Source of the DNA: Hyphomicrobiales bacterium
Lineage (GTDB): Bacteria > Pseudomonadota > Alphaproteobacteria > Rhizobiales > Rhizobiaceae
Length of the DNA: 64,000 nucleotides
Assembly: GCA_900473685.1 (NCBI GenBank)
Contig: UCNE01000005.1
Span: 124,001 to 188,000 of the forward strand
Reading direction: 5' to 3'
The position numbers and the translations under genes were made by a program. Below, in pieces: positions 47,352 through 58,157 of the stretch. How positions within the stretch are numbered: the first letter of the stretch is position 1; every line of letters starts with the position of its first letter. The notes under the pieces were generated by a model that worked only from the letters and a program-made list of their open reading frames with translations, did not search any database and was not told the DNA's origin.

Positions 47352-48211
47352 TGAAGTTGCGCTCGCTACTTTATGTCCCGGCCAATCTCGACCGCTTCAT
47401 CGGCAAGGCGCATGAGCGCGGTGCCGATGCGATCATCCTCGATCTCGAGGATTCTGTGCCGGTGGCAAGCAAGCTCGGCGCCCGCGAAGGGCTGCCCGGC
47501 TCGGTCCGACAAACGGGGCAATCAGGTGCGGCGGTGTTCGTACGGATCAATGCCGACGACGCTCTGCTATTCGATGACGCTGCGGCTGCGTGCAGGGCGG
47601 GCGCTTTTGGCCTTGTCGTTCCAAAGGTGACGTCCGCCGGGGAGCTTGAACGGCTCGCTGTCCACCTATCGGCTGTGGAGAGCGACCTGGCGCGTGCGCC
47701 GATGTCCATTATCGGCCTCATCGAACATCCGGGGGCGGTGTTCGATGCGCGGACGATCGCGGCGCATAGCCGTGTGCTTGGCCTGGCCCTCGGCAGCGAG
47801 GACTTTGCCATGGCGATGGGGGGCGATCCCGTGCCTGATGTCCTGAGGCTTCCGAAGCTTATGGTCCATATGGCTGTGAAGGCGCATGGCAAACTGTCCT
47901 TCGGCCTGCTTCGCAGCATCGCGGATTATGCCGATAGCGGCGGCCTGCAGGCGGCTGTCATTGAAGCCAAGGTCTTTGGGTTTGACGGCGCAACATGTGT
48001 CCACCCGTCGGCCGTTCCGGTCCTGAATGCCGGGTTCTCGCCGACCGAGGCGGAATGCGATTGGGCGAGGCGTCTGCTTGTTGAGGCGGCCAAGGCAACT
48101 GCGGAGAACCGCGGAGCCTTTATCTTCGAAGGCAGAATGGCCGACGCGCCGGTCCTGGCACGTGCCCGGGCAATATTGGCCAAGGCGGGGCGAGGCGGCG
48201 AAGGCAACTGA
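47351..48211 (+). CDS. CitE/HpcH-type CoA-ester lyase or aldolase
   Basis: A 286-aa TIM-barrel of the HpcH/HpaI-CitE family: SLLYVPANLDRF, DAIILDLEDSVP, IGLIEHPGAV, ALGSEDFAMAMGGD and the C-terminal GFDGATCVHPSAVPVLN. The glutamate and aspartate in these motifs bind Mg. Homologues cleave (3S)-malyl-CoA, beta-methylmalyl-CoA or citramalyl-CoA. ATG at 47351 overlaps the CoA-transferase stop by 1 nt (TGATG). Paired with a CoA-transferase it likely splits a hydroxyacyl-CoA made from the imported compound. Confidence 0.88.
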   Translation: MKLRSLLYVPANLDRFIGKAHERGADAIILDLEDSVPVASKLGAREGLPGSVRQTGQSGAAVFVRINADDALLFDDAAAACRAGAFGLVVPKVTSAGELERLAVHLSAVESDLARAPMSIIGLIEHPGAVFDARTIAAHSRVLGLALGSEDFAMAMGGDPVPDVLRLPKLMVHMAVKAHGKLSFGLLRSIADYADSGGLQAAVIEAKVFGFDGATCVHPSAVPVLNAGFSPTEAECDWARRLLVEAAKATAENRGAFIFEGRMADAPVLARARAILAKAGRGGEGN

Positions 48212-48240
48212 ACAGGGACGCACACGCCGCGTATGCCCCT

Positions 48241-49707
48241 TCAAGCCGCCTTGGGCTCGATCAATCCGTCGAGGCTGCCGATCAGCGCCGAGCTTGCCTG
48301 ATTTAATCCGGCAACATCCACGGCGATGTCATGGCTCCTGAACCGTTGCACCACCTTGTCGAGTGCGGCAACAGCCGTGATATCCCAGAAATGCGCTTCC
48401 GATACATCGATCAGCACCGTCATCCCGGCGGCCTGCGGAATATCGAAGGCCTCGATGAAAATGTCTGCGGAGGCAAAGAATACTTGCCCGGAGACACGGT
48501 ACGACACACGGCCAGCCTCGCTATCGACCGTTGTTTCCACCCGCAGCAGACGGGCGACCTTGAACGTGAAGAAGACGCCGCTGAGCAGCACGCCCACGGT
48601 GACTCCCAGTGCGAGGTTGGAGCTGAACACCGTGACGAGAACGGTCGCCACCATCACGGCGCTCGACATCTTGGGATGAACAACCACCGAGCGCAGTGAC
48701 GACCAATCAAACGTGTCGATCGATACCATCACCATGATAGCCACCAATGCCGCCACCGGGACCTGGGAAACCCATGGCTTCAGCAAGACCATCAGCACCA
48801 GCAGGAAGGCGCCTGCAAACAGGGTGGAGAGACGGCCGCGCCCACCGTATTTCACGTTGCTGACCGTCTGGCCGATCATGCCGCATCCGGCGATGCCGCC
48901 GAACAGGCTGGCCGCAGCATTGGCAATGCCAAGGCCTGTGCACTCCCGGTTTTTTGAGCTTGCGGTGCCGGTGAGATCGTCGACGACACTCGCCGTCATC
49001 ATGGATTCGAGCAGGCCGACCATGGCGATGGCGAGTGCCGGCCCGGCGATGATTGCCAGTGTTTCCAGCGTCAGCGGAACGGCGGGCCAGCCAAAGACCG
49101 GAAGGGTATCCGGCAACTTGCCGAGATCGGCAACGGTCATGACTGGCAGCTGAAAGGCAATCGCGGCAACCGTCAGCACAAGGATGCAGATCAGCGGCGA
49201 TGGGATCGCCCGCGTGATCCTTGGAACAAGATAGATGATCGCAAGCCCGGCTGCGAGCATGGCATAGGCAATCCAGTTCCCGTCAATGATATGCGGCAGT
49301 TGGGCCGCAAAGATCAGGATGGCCAGCGCATTGACGAAACCGGTGCGGACGGAATTGGAAACAAACCGCATGAGAACGCCAAGGCGCAATAGTCCGAAGG
49401 CGATCTGAAAAATGCCGGCCAGCAGCCCGGCGGCGAACAGGTAAGGCAGTCCGTGTGCATGGACCAGAGGTGCGGCAACCAGCGCGACCGACCCTGCAGC
49501 GGCGGAAATCATCGCGGGGCGCCCGCCGGTAAATGCGATGACGATGCCGATGACGAACGAGGCGAACAGGCCGACCTGCGGGTCGACGCCTGCCACAGCG
49601 GAAAACGCGATGACTTCAGGGATCAGTGCGAATGTTGCGACGGCGCCTGCAAGCATGTCGCGCATGGGGTTGGCGGACCAATCCCGGCGGATGGATGAAA
49701 ATAGCAT
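48241..49707 (-). CDS. SulP-family anion transporter with STAS domain
   Basis: 488 residues: about 10-12 membrane segments of the sulfate permease (SLC26/SulP) fold (FALIPEVIAFSAVAGVDPQVGLFASF, GLLESMMTASVVDDLTG) followed by a C-terminal cytoplasmic STAS domain (about 390-488). ATG at 49707 is preferred; the frame upstream to 50094 overlaps dctA in another frame and is not family-like. Bacterial SulP proteins carry sulfate, bicarbonate, or dicarboxylates (DauA), and its position beside dctA makes an organic anion possible. Confidence 0.88.
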   Translation of the reverse strand: MLFSSIRRDWSANPMRDMLAGAVATFALIPEVIAFSAVAGVDPQVGLFASFVIGIVIAFTGGRPAMISAAAGSVALVAAPLVHAHGLPYLFAAGLLAGIFQIAFGLLRLGVLMRFVSNSVRTGFVNALAILIFAAQLPHIIDGNWIAYAMLAAGLAIIYLVPRITRAIPSPLICILVLTVAAIAFQLPVMTVADLGKLPDTLPVFGWPAVPLTLETLAIIAGPALAIAMVGLLESMMTASVVDDLTGTASSKNRECTGLGIANAAASLFGGIAGCGMIGQTVSNVKYGGRGRLSTLFAGAFLLVLMVLLKPWVSQVPVAALVAIMVMVSIDTFDWSSLRSVVVHPKMSSAVMVATVLVTVFSSNLALGVTVGVLLSGVFFTFKVARLLRVETTVDSEAGRVSYRVSGQVFFASADIFIEAFDIPQAAGMTVLIDVSEAHFWDITAVAALDKVVQRFRSHDIAVDVAGLNQASSALIGSLDGLIEPKAA

Positions 49708-49885
49708 GGGGTGAGTTCTCGCAAAGCATGGCAACGCGCTTCTCGAAGCGGGTATGGATTGGCATGCGGGTTTTGCGTTGTCTGGCGGATCGGCGGCCAG
49801 AAGAGCCACCCGGAATTTCACCGGGTCCGTGGTGATTGAAGGGGTTATAGACCGCATTTTTGCAGCGATGCAACACGAAATGTCC

Positions 49886-49923
49886 CCTGATCGCGGTCCG
49901 CCCGGGAGCGAGCCGCGATCAGG
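49886..49923 (-). terminator. Stem-loop downstream of dctA
   Basis: Perfect 11-bp arms CCTGATCGCGG / CCGCGATCAGG with a 16-nt loop lie just after the dctA stop on the minus strand. No clear T-run follows. Probable dctA transcript end. Confidence 0.6.
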
Positions 49924-49940
49924 GCTGGAGCTTTCCGGCC

Positions 49941-51269
49941 TTACTCGGCCGGTTGAAGATTGCCGATGGACGGTGCCTGTCCCGCATTTCCCTGCAGCGC
50001 TTTTGCAAGCTGCTCGGTGTCGAGTTCGTTTTCCCAGCGGGCAACGACGATGGTTGCAACGGCGTTGCCGACGAGATTGGTCAGCGCCCGGCATTCGGAC
50101 ATGAAGCGGTCGATGCCGAGAATAAGCGCCATGCCGGCGACGGGAACGGCGGGCACGACCGAGAGTGTCGCGGCAAGGGTGATGAAGCCTGCGCCGGTGA
50201 TCCCGGCTGCACCCTTCGAGCTTAACATCGCCACGAGCAGCAGCAGGATCTGATCGGCGAAGGACAGCTGGATATCGGTTGCCTGCGCGATGAACAAAGC
50301 TGCCAGCGTCATGTAGATATTCGTTCCGTCGAGGTTGAAGGAATATCCGGTCGGGATGACCAGGCCGACGACCGAACGCTTGCAGCCGGCCTTTTCCATC
50401 TTGTCCATCAGGCCCGGCAGGGCGGCTTCCGAAGAGGATGTGCCGAGAACAAGCAGCAGTTCCTCCTTGATGTAGCGCAGCAGGGCAATGATCGAGAACC
50501 CGTTGTAGCGGGCGACGGCGCCAAGGACGACGAGAACGAAGATCAGCGCCGTGACATAGAATGTGCCGATCAGCATGGCGAGATTGGCGATCGAGCCGAC
50601 GCCGTATTTGCCGATGGTGAAGGCCATGGCGCCGAATGCGCCGATCGGGGCCGCCTTCATCAGAATGCCGACAAGCTTGAAGACCGGGGCCGTCAGCGCA
50701 TTGAGGAAATTGACGACGGGCTGCCCCTTGTCGCCGACCATGGCAAGGGCAATGCCGAACAGCACCGAGAAGAACAGCACCTGGAGGATATCGCCATCGG
50801 CAAAGGCGCCGACGATGGTCGTCGGAATGATATTGCTGAGGAAGCCGGTAATTGTCTGCTCATGCGCCTTTGCGGCATAGGTGGTGACCGCTGTCGGGTC
50901 GAGCGATGCCGGATTGATGTGCATGCCGGCGCCCGGCTGCACGACATTGGCGACGACCAGGCCGATGACGAGGGCGAGCGTTGAAAAGGTCAGGAAGTAC
51001 AGCATCGCCTTTCCGGCGACCCGGCCGACCTTCTGCAGGTCACTCATGCCGGCGATGCCGGTTGCCACGGTCAGGAAGATGACGGGCGCGATGATCATCT
51101 TGACGAGCTTGATGAAGGCATCGCCAAGCGGCTTCAGCTGGGTACCGAGTTCCGGATAGAAGTGGCCGAGAAGAATGCCCGCGGCGATGGCGGCGAGCAC
51201 CTGGACGTACAGATGGCGATAGAACGGGGTCTTGGCCGGGGGCGCGGCGTCGAATGGCATCGAAATCAT
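49941..51269 (-). CDS. dctA: C4-dicarboxylate:proton/cation symporter DctA
   Basis: A 442-aa DAACS-family symporter for succinate, fumarate and malate; essential for symbiotic nitrogen fixation in rhizobia by established work. Features: N-terminal [27 protein letters not shown], the serine-rich re-entrant loop [16 protein letters not shown], and [24 protein letters not shown] at 51269 follows GAGGAGGATATC; the frame continues to 51335 but without a site. A sigma54 promoter lies at 51362-51376 and the divergent dctBD pair encodes its regulators. Confidence 0.95.
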   Translation of the reverse strand: MISMPFDAAPPAKTPFYRHLYVQVLAAIAAGILLGHFYPELGTQLKPLGDAFIKLVKMIIAPVIFLTVATGIAGMSDLQKVGRVAGKAMLYFLTFSTLALVIGLVVANVVQPGAGMHINPASLDPTAVTTYAAKAHEQTITGFLSNIIPTTIVGAFADGDILQVLFFSVLFGIALAMVGDKGQPVVNFLNALTAPVFKLVGILMKAAPIGAFGAMAFTIGKYGVGSIANLAMLIGTFYVTALIFVLVVLGAVARYNGFSIIALLRYIKEELLLVLGTSSSEAALPGLMDKMEKAGCKRSVVGLVIPTGYSFNLDGTNIYMTLAALFIAQATDIQLSFADQILLLLVAMLSSKGAAGITGAGFITLAATLSVVPAVPVAGMALILGIDRFMSECRALTNLVGNAVATIVVARWENELDTEQLAKALQGNAGQAPSIGNLQPAE

Positions 51270-51361
51270 GATATCCTCCTCTTCGACCCGCCCGGAACGA
51301 ATTCCGGCCTCCCGGGCCTGTGTGTGATGGGTCAACGGCCTCGCCGTTGCGGGATATCATC

Positions 51362-51376
51362 GCAAGCTCCGTGCCA
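51362..51376 (-). promoter_or_regulatory. Sigma54 (-24/-12) promoter of dctA
   Basis: Minus-strand TGGCACGGAGCTTGC fits the consensus TGGCAC-N5-TTGC exactly, about 95 bp before the dctA ATG. It is the expected RpoN-dependent, DctD-activated promoter. Confidence 0.9.
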
Positions 51377-51407
51377 GTTCGGTTTCCTCTGCTTAAGTCA
51401 TTGATTG

Positions 51408-51442
51408 CAATAAGATAAATTTATTGTCTCTCACTCCAATAA
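51408..51442. promoter_or_regulatory. Candidate DctD upstream activating sequence
   Basis: CAATAA-N7-TTATTG (51408-51426) with a further CAATAA at 51437-51442 lies about 30-65 bp upstream of the -24 element on the dctA side, in the usual range for an enhancer-binding protein site. The AT-rich inverted repeat is plausible as the DctD site but the assignment is by position only. Confidence 0.5.
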
Positions 51443-51493
51443 AGCTATTCGTGCGGTTATCCGCGCATTTTTAATTGCGTTTCGTGCGGAATT

Positions 51494-53365
51494 ATGCACA
51501 CTTCTGCCATGAACGTGCTCCCTGTTTTGGATGTCAATCAGCCGGTGGAGATGGCGCGGCGCATGCGGCGCGCCTGGCTGCTCTATGCCGTGTTCTCGGC
51601 GGTGCTGGCGATCTTGGCCCTCTGGGCAAGCGGCGAGGTGGCCCGCAGGTTTGCGGCAACTTCGCTGGAAGTGCAGGCGCGCACCGATGCCGATCTCAAC
51701 GCCGCGCTGCTGCGGGCTGTCCTTGAAAAACAGCGGGCGCTTCCATTGGTTCTGGCACAGGATACGGCGCTTGGCGAAGTCTTGATCACAGGCAATGGCA
51801 CAGCGCTTGACCAATTGAACCGCAAACTTGAAGGCTTGGCTACCAACACTCAGGCGGCCGTCATCTACGTGATCGGCAAGGACGGCGTGGCGGTGTCCGC
51901 CAGCAACTGGCGGGAGTCGACCAGTTTCGTCGGCAACGACTACCGGTTTCGCGAGTACTATCAAAAGGCCATGAGCGACGGCAAGGCGGAGCACTTTGCG
52001 CTCGGCAGCGTCAGCAAGAAGCCTGGTCTTTACATCTCACAACGGGTCGATGGGGCCGGCGGGCCGCTGGGTGTCGTCGTCGTCAAGCTCGAGTTCGATC
52101 AGGTGGAAGCGGCCTGGGGAGCCTCGTCGAAGCCCACTTACGTCACGGATAGTCGTGGCATCGTCCTGATTACCAGCATTCCGTCCTGGCGGTTCATGAC
52201 CATTGGCGAGGTTCCTGCCGGCGCGCTTCTGGCGATCCGTGAGAGCCTGCAGTTTGGCGAGGCGCCGCTGCGCCCGCTCCCTTTCCGTCAAACTGGGCGG
52301 CAGGATGGGGGAAGCCTCGTCGAGGTGGTGATGCCGGGAAGTACGGGGACCACCGAATTCCTCGATCTTCAGACGCCTGTGCCCACCACGGGCTGGACCT
52401 TGCAGCATCTGGTGCAGACCGCGCCTTCCTTCGATGCAGCCGTCCGCGAGGGGCGGATGCTGGCGCTGCTCGCGCTGCTTCCGGTTCTGGCAGCGGGCGC
52501 GCTGCTGCTTCGCCGCCGGCACGCGGCCGCCATGCGGATCTCGGAGGCGTTTCACGCCCGTGAGGAGCTGGAGCGGCGGGTATCGGAAAGAACGGTGGAT
52601 CTCAGCCAGGCGCGCGACCGGCTGCAGACAGAGATCACCGATCATCGCAACACAGAGCAGACCCTGCAGGCGGTGCAGCAGGATCTGGTTCAGGCAAACA
52701 GGCTGGCGATCCTTGGCCAGGTGGCGGCGGGCGTTGCCCATGAAATCAACCAGCCAGTCGCAACGATTCGCGCCTATGCCGACAATGCACGAGTTTTCCT
52801 CGAGCGCGGTCAGGGCGCGTCCGCGGCGGACAATTTGGCGAATATCTCCGCACTGACGGAGCGGATCGGCGCGATTACCGACGAGTTGCGGGCGCTCTCC
52901 CGCAAGGGACGCCGCGATGCCGAGCCGACGCCGTTGCGGCTGGTGATCGAAGGTGCCGTGCAATTGCTGCGCAGCCGGTTTGCCGGACGCATGGACACGC
53001 TCGACATGGAACTGCCGCCGCCGGATATGCTGGTGATGGGCATGCGCATCCGGCTGGAACAGGTGCTGATCAACCTGTTGCAAAACGCATTCGAGGCGAC
53101 TGGCGACAGGCAAGCCGATGGCCGGGTCGAGGTGCGGTACGAGATTGCCGGGGACATGGCTTGCATCAGTGTTGCCGATAATGGTCCGGGCATAGAACCG
53201 GAGATTTTGCAAAGCCTGTTCATCCCTTTCAATACCAGCAAGGAAAGCGGCCTCGGCCTCGGCCTGGTGATTTCGAAAGACATCGTCGCCGACTACGGCG
53301 GCCGGATCGAAGTTTCCAGCAGCGATGTGGGAAGCCGGTTCACGGTCCATCTAAAGAAGGCATAA
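51494..53365 (+). CDS. dctB: C4-dicarboxylate sensor histidine kinase DctB
   Basis: A 623-aa membrane sensor. TM1 is at about residues 27-47, followed by a large periplasmic tandem-PAS ligand domain, and TM2 is at about 320-338 ([18 protein letters not shown]). A coiled-coil linker then leads to the HisKA domain with the phospho-accepting His in VAHEINQP (about H416) and an HATPase domain ([27 protein letters not shown]). It senses external dicarboxylates and phosphorylates DctD. ATG 51494 or 51512 may be the start. Divergent from dctA and 4 nt before dctD. Confidence 0.94.
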   Translation: MHTSAMNVLPVLDVNQPVEMARRMRRAWLLYAVFSAVLAILALWASGEVARRFAATSLEVQARTDADLNAALLRAVLEKQRALPLVLAQDTALGEVLITGNGTALDQLNRKLEGLATNTQAAVIYVIGKDGVAVSASNWRESTSFVGNDYRFREYYQKAMSDGKAEHFALGSVSKKPGLYISQRVDGAGGPLGVVVVKLEFDQVEAAWGASSKPTYVTDSRGIVLITSIPSWRFMTIGEVPAGALLAIRESLQFGEAPLRPLPFRQTGRQDGGSLVEVVMPGSTGTTEFLDLQTPVPTTGWTLQHLVQTAPSFDAAVREGRMLALLALLPVLAAGALLLRRRHAAAMRISEAFHAREELERRVSERTVDLSQARDRLQTEITDHRNTEQTLQAVQQDLVQANRLAILGQVAAGVAHEINQPVATIRAYADNARVFLERGQGASAADNLANISALTERIGAITDELRALSRKGRRDAEPTPLRLVIEGAVQLLRSRFAGRMDTLDMELPPPDMLVMGMRIRLEQVLINLLQNAFEATGDRQADGRVEVRYEIAGDMACISVADNGPGIEPEILQSLFIPFNTSKESGLGLGLVISKDIVADYGGRIEVSSSDVGSRFTVHLKKA

Positions 53366-53369
53366 CGAC

Positions 53370-54716
53370 ATGGCGGATGGCGGAAACATTGTCCTGATCG
53401 ATGACGACAGGGATTTGCGGCTGGCGACGGCCCAGACGTTGGAGCTTGCCGGTTTCTCAGTTTCTGCTTTCAGTGGCGCGCGTGCTGCACTCGCCGAGCT
53501 TTCGGCGGAGTTCTCCGGTGCCGTGATCACCGACATCCGCATGCCGGATATCGACGGGCTCGAATTGTTTGCCCGGCTGTCGCGCATGGATGCCGATCTT
53601 CCCGTAATCCTGATCACCGGCCATGGTGACATTCCGATGGCAGTCCAGGCCATCCAGGGTGGCGCCTATGATTTTATCGCCAAGCCCTTTGCTGCCGAAA
53701 GGCTGGTACAGAGTGCGCGCCGTGCCGTTGAGAAGCGCCGGCTCGTCATGGAAAACCGGGCGTTGCGGCGTTCGGCAGAGACCGCCAGCGACGGTCTGCC
53801 GCTGATTGGCCAGACACCGGCGATGGAAAATCTCAGGCAGACGTTGCGCTATATCGCCGACACGGATGTCGATGTACTTGTCGCTGGCGAAACCGGCAGC
53901 GGCAAGGAGGTCGTCGCGCAGCTCCTGCACAACTGGAGCCGGCGGCGTTCGGGGAATTTCGTCGCGTTGAATTGCGGCGCTTTGCCGGAAACGGTGCTGG
54001 AGAGCGAACTGTTCGGACACGAGGCTGGCGCATTTACCGGTGCGCAGAAGCGGCGGGTCGGGCGGATCGAGCATGCGGGCGGCGGCACCCTGTTTCTCGA
54101 CGAAATCGAGAGCATGCTGCCGGCGACACAGGTCAAGATGCTGAGGGTCCTGGAAACGCGCGAAGTCAATCCGCTCGGCACCAACGAGGTGCGGCCTGTC
54201 GATCTGCGGGTAGTCGCCGCCGCCAAAATCGATCTTGGGGATCCGGCCAAACGCGGTGAATTCCGGGAAGACCTGTACTACCGGCTGAATGTCGTGACGC
54301 TTTCCATTCCGCCGCTGCGCGAGCGTCGGGAGGATATTCCTTTGCTGTTCTCCCATTTTGCTGCCCGCGCCGCCGAACGTTTCAAGCGGGACATTCCCGT
54401 CCTGTCGGGACGTGTCCAGCAATATCTCGCCACCCACACTTGGCCGGGCAATGTCCGCGAGCTGTCGCATTTTGCCGAGCGTGTCGTTCTTGGTGTCGAA
54501 GCCGCCGGATGGTCAGCCACGCCCTCCGGACCGGCTGCAAACAGCCTGCCGGAAAAGCTTGAACTGTATGAGGCGGATATCATCCGGCAAGCGCTGGTCG
54601 CCAGCGAGGGCGATGTCCGGCTGACGATCGAGGCACTGGGCATTCCCCGCAAGACTTTTTACGACAAGCTGCAGCGCCACGGCATCAACCGTGCCGATTT
54701 TGGCCGCAAACAGTAA
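53370..54716 (+). CDS. dctD: Sigma54-dependent response regulator DctD
   Basis: A 448-aa NtrC-type activator. The receiver domain (1 to about 120) has the acidic pocket DDDRD and phospho-acceptor D55 (ITDIRMPD). The AAA+ domain has Walker A GETGSGKE (about 173-180), the sigma54-contact loop GAFTGA and [10 protein letters not shown] Fis-type HTH ends the protein ([20 protein letters not shown]). It activates dctA from the sites upstream of the sigma54 promoter. A perfect terminator follows at 54716. Confidence 0.95.
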   Translation: MADGGNIVLIDDDRDLRLATAQTLELAGFSVSAFSGARAALAELSAEFSGAVITDIRMPDIDGLELFARLSRMDADLPVILITGHGDIPMAVQAIQGGAYDFIAKPFAAERLVQSARRAVEKRRLVMENRALRRSAETASDGLPLIGQTPAMENLRQTLRYIADTDVDVLVAGETGSGKEVVAQLLHNWSRRRSGNFVALNCGALPETVLESELFGHEAGAFTGAQKRRVGRIEHAGGGTLFLDEIESMLPATQVKMLRVLETREVNPLGTNEVRPVDLRVVAAAKIDLGDPAKRGEFREDLYYRLNVVTLSIPPLRERREDIPLLFSHFAARAAERFKRDIPVLSGRVQQYLATHTWPGNVRELSHFAERVVLGVEAAGWSATPSGPAANSLPEKLELYEADIIRQALVASEGDVRLTIEALGIPRKTFYDKLQRHGINRADFGRKQ

Positions 54717-54753
54717 AACGCGCGCGGCCTCAGACGGGGCCGCGCGCGTTTCT
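54716..54753 (+). terminator. Rho-independent terminator of dctBD
   Basis: A perfect 14-bp stem AAACGCGCGCGGCC / GGCCGCGCGCGTTT, loop 8 nt, ends in TTTCTT. It separates dctBD from the convergent biotin carboxylase gene, and the A-tract on the other side makes it usable in both directions. Confidence 0.88.
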
Positions 54754-54777
54754 TAAAGGTTGGCGCGAGGGTGAGCC

Positions 54778-56505
54778 TTACTCGACCCGGGCGAGGGCCG
54801 ATCCGGCATTCACGTAGGCGCCTTCTGCAGCCTTGATGCGCAGCACGCCGGAGCGCGTCGAGAGGATCTGCGTTTCCATCTTCATCGCTTCCATCACGGC
54901 GATCAGGTCACCCTCTTTGACAGTATCGCCGTCGTTGCATTTCCAGGCCTGCAGCGTGCCGGAAATGGGAGCTGCGACCGTGGAGGCATCCTCGACATTC
55001 GCGGTTGCCGCCGGACTGGAATCCTGTGCCTTCAGGCCGCCGAGACCGGCCAGCAGCGCGGCTGGAATGCCGAGCGCATGACGTTTGCCGTCGATCTCGA
55101 CATGAGTGCGGATGAGCGATGTGTCAGCGCCCGGAGCGGGCCGGGTTTCGGCCGCCAGGGTGTCTGCGAAATCGGTTTCGATCCAGCGCGTGTGAACCGT
55201 GAAACCATCCTCGCCGATGAAGTCAGCGGCTTCCATCGCGGCGCGGTGGAACGGCAGAACCGTCGCGATGCCTTCGATCTTGAATTCCTTGAGCGCGCGG
55301 CGGGCGCGGGTGAGGGCCTGTTCGCGGGTGGCGCCGGTGACGATCAGCTTGGCCATCAGGGAATCGAACGTGCCGGGAATGGTCGAGCCGGAGACGACGC
55401 CGCTGTCGAGCCGCACGCCGGGGCCGGACGGGGCTTCGAAGGCGGTAATCGTGCCCGGTGTCGGCAGGAAGCCGCGGCCGGGATCTTCGGCATTGATGCG
55501 GAACTCGATCGAATGGCCGCGCGGGGCGGGCGTCTCGGTGACCAGCAGCGGCAGGCCGTCGGCGATGCGGAACTGTTCGATGACAAGATCGATGCCGGTC
55601 GTCTCTTCGGTGACGGGATGTTCCACCTGCAGGCGGGTATTGACCTCGAGAAAGGAGATCGTGCCGTCGACGCCGAGCAGGAATTCGACGGTGCCGGCGC
55701 CGGAATAACCGGCTGCGGCGCAGATTTTTTTCGCGGCGTCATGGATCGACTGACGCTGCGCGTCGCCGAGGAAAGGGGCAGGCGCCTCTTCGATGAGCTT
55801 CTGGTTGCGCCGTTGCAGCGAGCAATCGCGTGTACCGAGCACCAGGACGTTACCGTGTTTGTCGGCGATGACCTGCGCTTCGATATGACGTGGGCGGTCG
55901 AGGAAACGTTCCAGGAAACATTCGCCGCGGCCAAAGGCGGCCTTGGCTTCACGCACGGCCGACTCGTAGAACTCGGCAATGTCTTCCATTTTCCAGGCGA
56001 CCTTGATCCCGCGCCCGCCGCCGCCGTGGGCGGCCTTGATCGCGACCGGAAGGCCGAATTTTTCGGCAAAGGCAATGACCTCGGCTGCCGTTTCGACAGG
56101 GCCATCGCTGCCGGCCACCAATGGCGCACCGACGCTCTTGGCGATCCGCCGTGCTTCCACCTTGTCGCCGAGCATTTCGATGACGTGTGGGTCGGGGCCG
56201 ATCCAGATCAGGCCGGCATCGATCACGGCACGGGCAAATTCTGCGCGTTCGGAGAGAAAGCCATATCCGGGATGCACGGCGTCGGCGCCGGAACGCTTGG
56301 CAATAGCGATCAGCTTTTCGATGTCGAGATAGGTTTCCGCTGGCCGGCTGCCGGAGAGCCCATAGGCCTCGTCGGCCAGCTGGACGAACAGCGCGTCCAT
56401 GTCCGGATCGGCATAGACGGCAACCGATTGCAGGCCATGGTCGCGGCAGGCGCGAATGATGCGGACGGCGATTTCGCCACGGTTGGCAATCAGCACTTTT
56501 TTCAT
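54778..56505 (-). CDS. Biotin carboxylase fused to biotin carboxyl carrier domain (AccC-type)
   Basis: 575 residues: an ATP-grasp biotin carboxylase ([40 protein letters not shown]) joined to a C-terminal biotinyl domain with the biotin lysine at about K542 (VMEAMKMET). ATG at 56505 has GAGG 10 nt upstream. It is the last gene of the pxp-like operon. Stand-alone AccC/AccB-type genes commonly accompany 5-oxoprolinase genes and may carboxylate a biotin that serves the PxpB/C-type enzyme or an allophanate-like reaction; no carboxyltransferase gene is present, so its acceptor is unknown. Confidence 0.85.
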   Translation of the reverse strand: MKKVLIANRGEIAVRIIRACRDHGLQSVAVYADPDMDALFVQLADEAYGLSGSRPAETYLDIEKLIAIAKRSGADAVHPGYGFLSERAEFARAVIDAGLIWIGPDPHVIEMLGDKVEARRIAKSVGAPLVAGSDGPVETAAEVIAFAEKFGLPVAIKAAHGGGGRGIKVAWKMEDIAEFYESAVREAKAAFGRGECFLERFLDRPRHIEAQVIADKHGNVLVLGTRDCSLQRRNQKLIEEAPAPFLGDAQRQSIHDAAKKICAAAGYSGAGTVEFLLGVDGTISFLEVNTRLQVEHPVTEETTGIDLVIEQFRIADGLPLLVTETPAPRGHSIEFRINAEDPGRGFLPTPGTITAFEAPSGPGVRLDSGVVSGSTIPGTFDSLMAKLIVTGATREQALTRARRALKEFKIEGIATVLPFHRAAMEAADFIGEDGFTVHTRWIETDFADTLAAETRPAPGADTSLIRTHVEIDGKRHALGIPAALLAGLGGLKAQDSSPAATANVEDASTVAAPISGTLQAWKCNDGDTVKEGDLIAVMEAMKMETQILSTRSGVLRIKAAEGAYVNAGSALARVE

Positions 56506-56548
56506 CGGGTCTATCCTCATTGTCTTTGTCCGGCCGGGCGTCGCGATC

Positions 56549-58150
56549 TCAGGCCTTGGTAGGCTGGATATCGGCGAAGGCCGTCACGGGCCGGAAACGG
56601 ATTTTTGCATTGACCGGAATCTGCCCGGCGAGATCGAGATGGTATTCGGCGACGGTACCGATCACCGGATAGCCACCGGTCAGCGGATGGTCGGCGAGGA
56701 ACAGCACGGGCTGGCCGCTATGCGGAACCTGGATGGCGCCGGTGGCCGTGCCTTCGCTCGGCAGTTCCGCCTTGTCCTTGCGCTCCAGCGGCACGTCGCC
56801 GGACAGGCGGATACCGACGCGGTTCGATTGTGGCGTCATCGTCCAGAGCTGTCCGGAAAGCGTGGCGACCCCGGCTTCGGTGAACCAGTCGCTGCGCGGC
56901 CCCATCACAACGTCGAGCGTCACCGTCTCGCCGGAGGTGGGGTGCTCGAAGGCGGGCGCTTCGGTGAGCGAGACGGGCTCCAGCCCCTTCGTTCCGGTCT
57001 CGATGGCGAGCACGGCGCCTGCGGTCACCGGATCTGGTCCGACGATGGCGAGCGTATCGGTGGAGGCACTGCCAAGCACCGGCTGGACGGCAAAGCCGCC
57101 ACGGATTGCGAGATAGCTGCGCATGCCCTTCGGTGCCTGCCCAAGCGTGACCACGTCGCCGGGTTCCAGTGAGATCGGCTGATAGGTCTCGGCAGTCTGA
57201 ACGTTACCCGCGGCATCACGGACGAGGATGGGACAGGGCGCGCCGGTAAGGCCCAGCACCGTGCGGCCGGTGACCTCGAACGAGAATCCGCCGAGGGTAA
57301 TTTCGAGACAGGCGAAAGCGACCGGATTTCCGACGACGCGATTGGCGGCCTTGAGGGCGCCGAGGTCGAGCGCGCCGGAGGCCGAGACGCCCTGGCCGGT
57401 CTGACCGAACCGGCCGAGATCCTGAAACAGCGCCGGCATCGGGGCAGCCAGAACCTTCATCGCCAAAGCATTGGCAGCCTGGGGCGCCACTGGCTTTGCA
57501 GACGGTTTGGCGGCCGCTGTGGAGATCGTCGCCTTGGCCTTCGAGAGATCGGTGAAACGCACCCGATAACCCGGCTGAAACAGCGCCGGCGGATCGCGCG
57601 ACAGATCCCACATCTTTTCCGGCGTCGTGCCGATGATCTGCCAGCCGCCGGGGCTTGCCTGCGGATAGACGCCGGAGAAGGCGCCCGCCAGCGCGACGGA
57701 ACCGGCCGGTATTTTCGTTCGCGGGCTCTGGCGGCGCGGCACCTGCAGGGCGGGATCGCCGCCGACGAGATAGCCAAAGCCGGGTGCAAAACCGCAGAAG
57801 GCGACGGTGAATTCGCTTTCTGTGTGGCGGCGGATAACTTCTTCGACCGAGAGACCGGTCAGCTCGGCGACATCCGCCAGATCCTCGCCATTATAGTTGA
57901 CGGGGATTTCGACGCATTTGTCGGATGGCGCGATGCGGGCGGAGAGGTCGCGTGTGCTGATTGCCCCGGCAAGTCTTTCGGCCGTCAGCTTTTCCGGCCG
58001 GAAGCGGATCATCAAGGTACGGGCTGCAGGCACCATGTCTTCGATACCGTCGACCGGATCGGCTTGAAGCGAGGCAAACAGCGCCAGCGTCTCGTCGAGA
58101 TCGGCGAGTTCGACAAGCAGGACTGTCAGGCTGACGGGTAGAAAACGCAT
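56549..58150 (-). CDS. pxpBC: Fused 5-oxoprolinase subunits B and C (KipI-KipA type)
   Basis: 533 residues: the N-terminal part (about 1-220) is PxpB/KipI (allophanate hydrolase subunit 1 fold, [16 protein letters not shown]), and the rest is PxpC/KipA (allophanate hydrolase subunit 2 fold, [24 protein letters not shown]). In other bacteria these are separate subunits that, with PxpA, hydrolyse 5-oxoproline to glutamate with ATP. ATG at 58150 has GAGG upstream; the frame beyond is antisense shadow. It sits between the hydro-lyase and the biotin carboxylase. Confidence 0.88.
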   Translation of the reverse strand: MRFLPVSLTVLLVELADLDETLALFASLQADPVDGIEDMVPAARTLMIRFRPEKLTAERLAGAISTRDLSARIAPSDKCVEIPVNYNGEDLADVAELTGLSVEEVIRRHTESEFTVAFCGFAPGFGYLVGGDPALQVPRRQSPRTKIPAGSVALAGAFSGVYPQASPGGWQIIGTTPEKMWDLSRDPPALFQPGYRVRFTDLSKAKATISTAAAKPSAKPVAPQAANALAMKVLAAPMPALFQDLGRFGQTGQGVSASGALDLGALKAANRVVGNPVAFACLEITLGGFSFEVTGRTVLGLTGAPCPILVRDAAGNVQTAETYQPISLEPGDVVTLGQAPKGMRSYLAIRGGFAVQPVLGSASTDTLAIVGPDPVTAGAVLAIETGTKGLEPVSLTEAPAFEHPTSGETVTLDVVMGPRSDWFTEAGVATLSGQLWTMTPQSNRVGIRLSGDVPLERKDKAELPSEGTATGAIQVPHSGQPVLFLADHPLTGGYPVIGTVAEYHLDLAGQIPVNAKIRFRPVTAFADIQPTKA

Positions 58151-58157
58151 CGGAACC

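Noticed and set aside
49708..50094. Extension of the SulP protein into the dctA 3' end
   Set aside because: No similarity to SulP N-termini; overlaps dctA in another frame.
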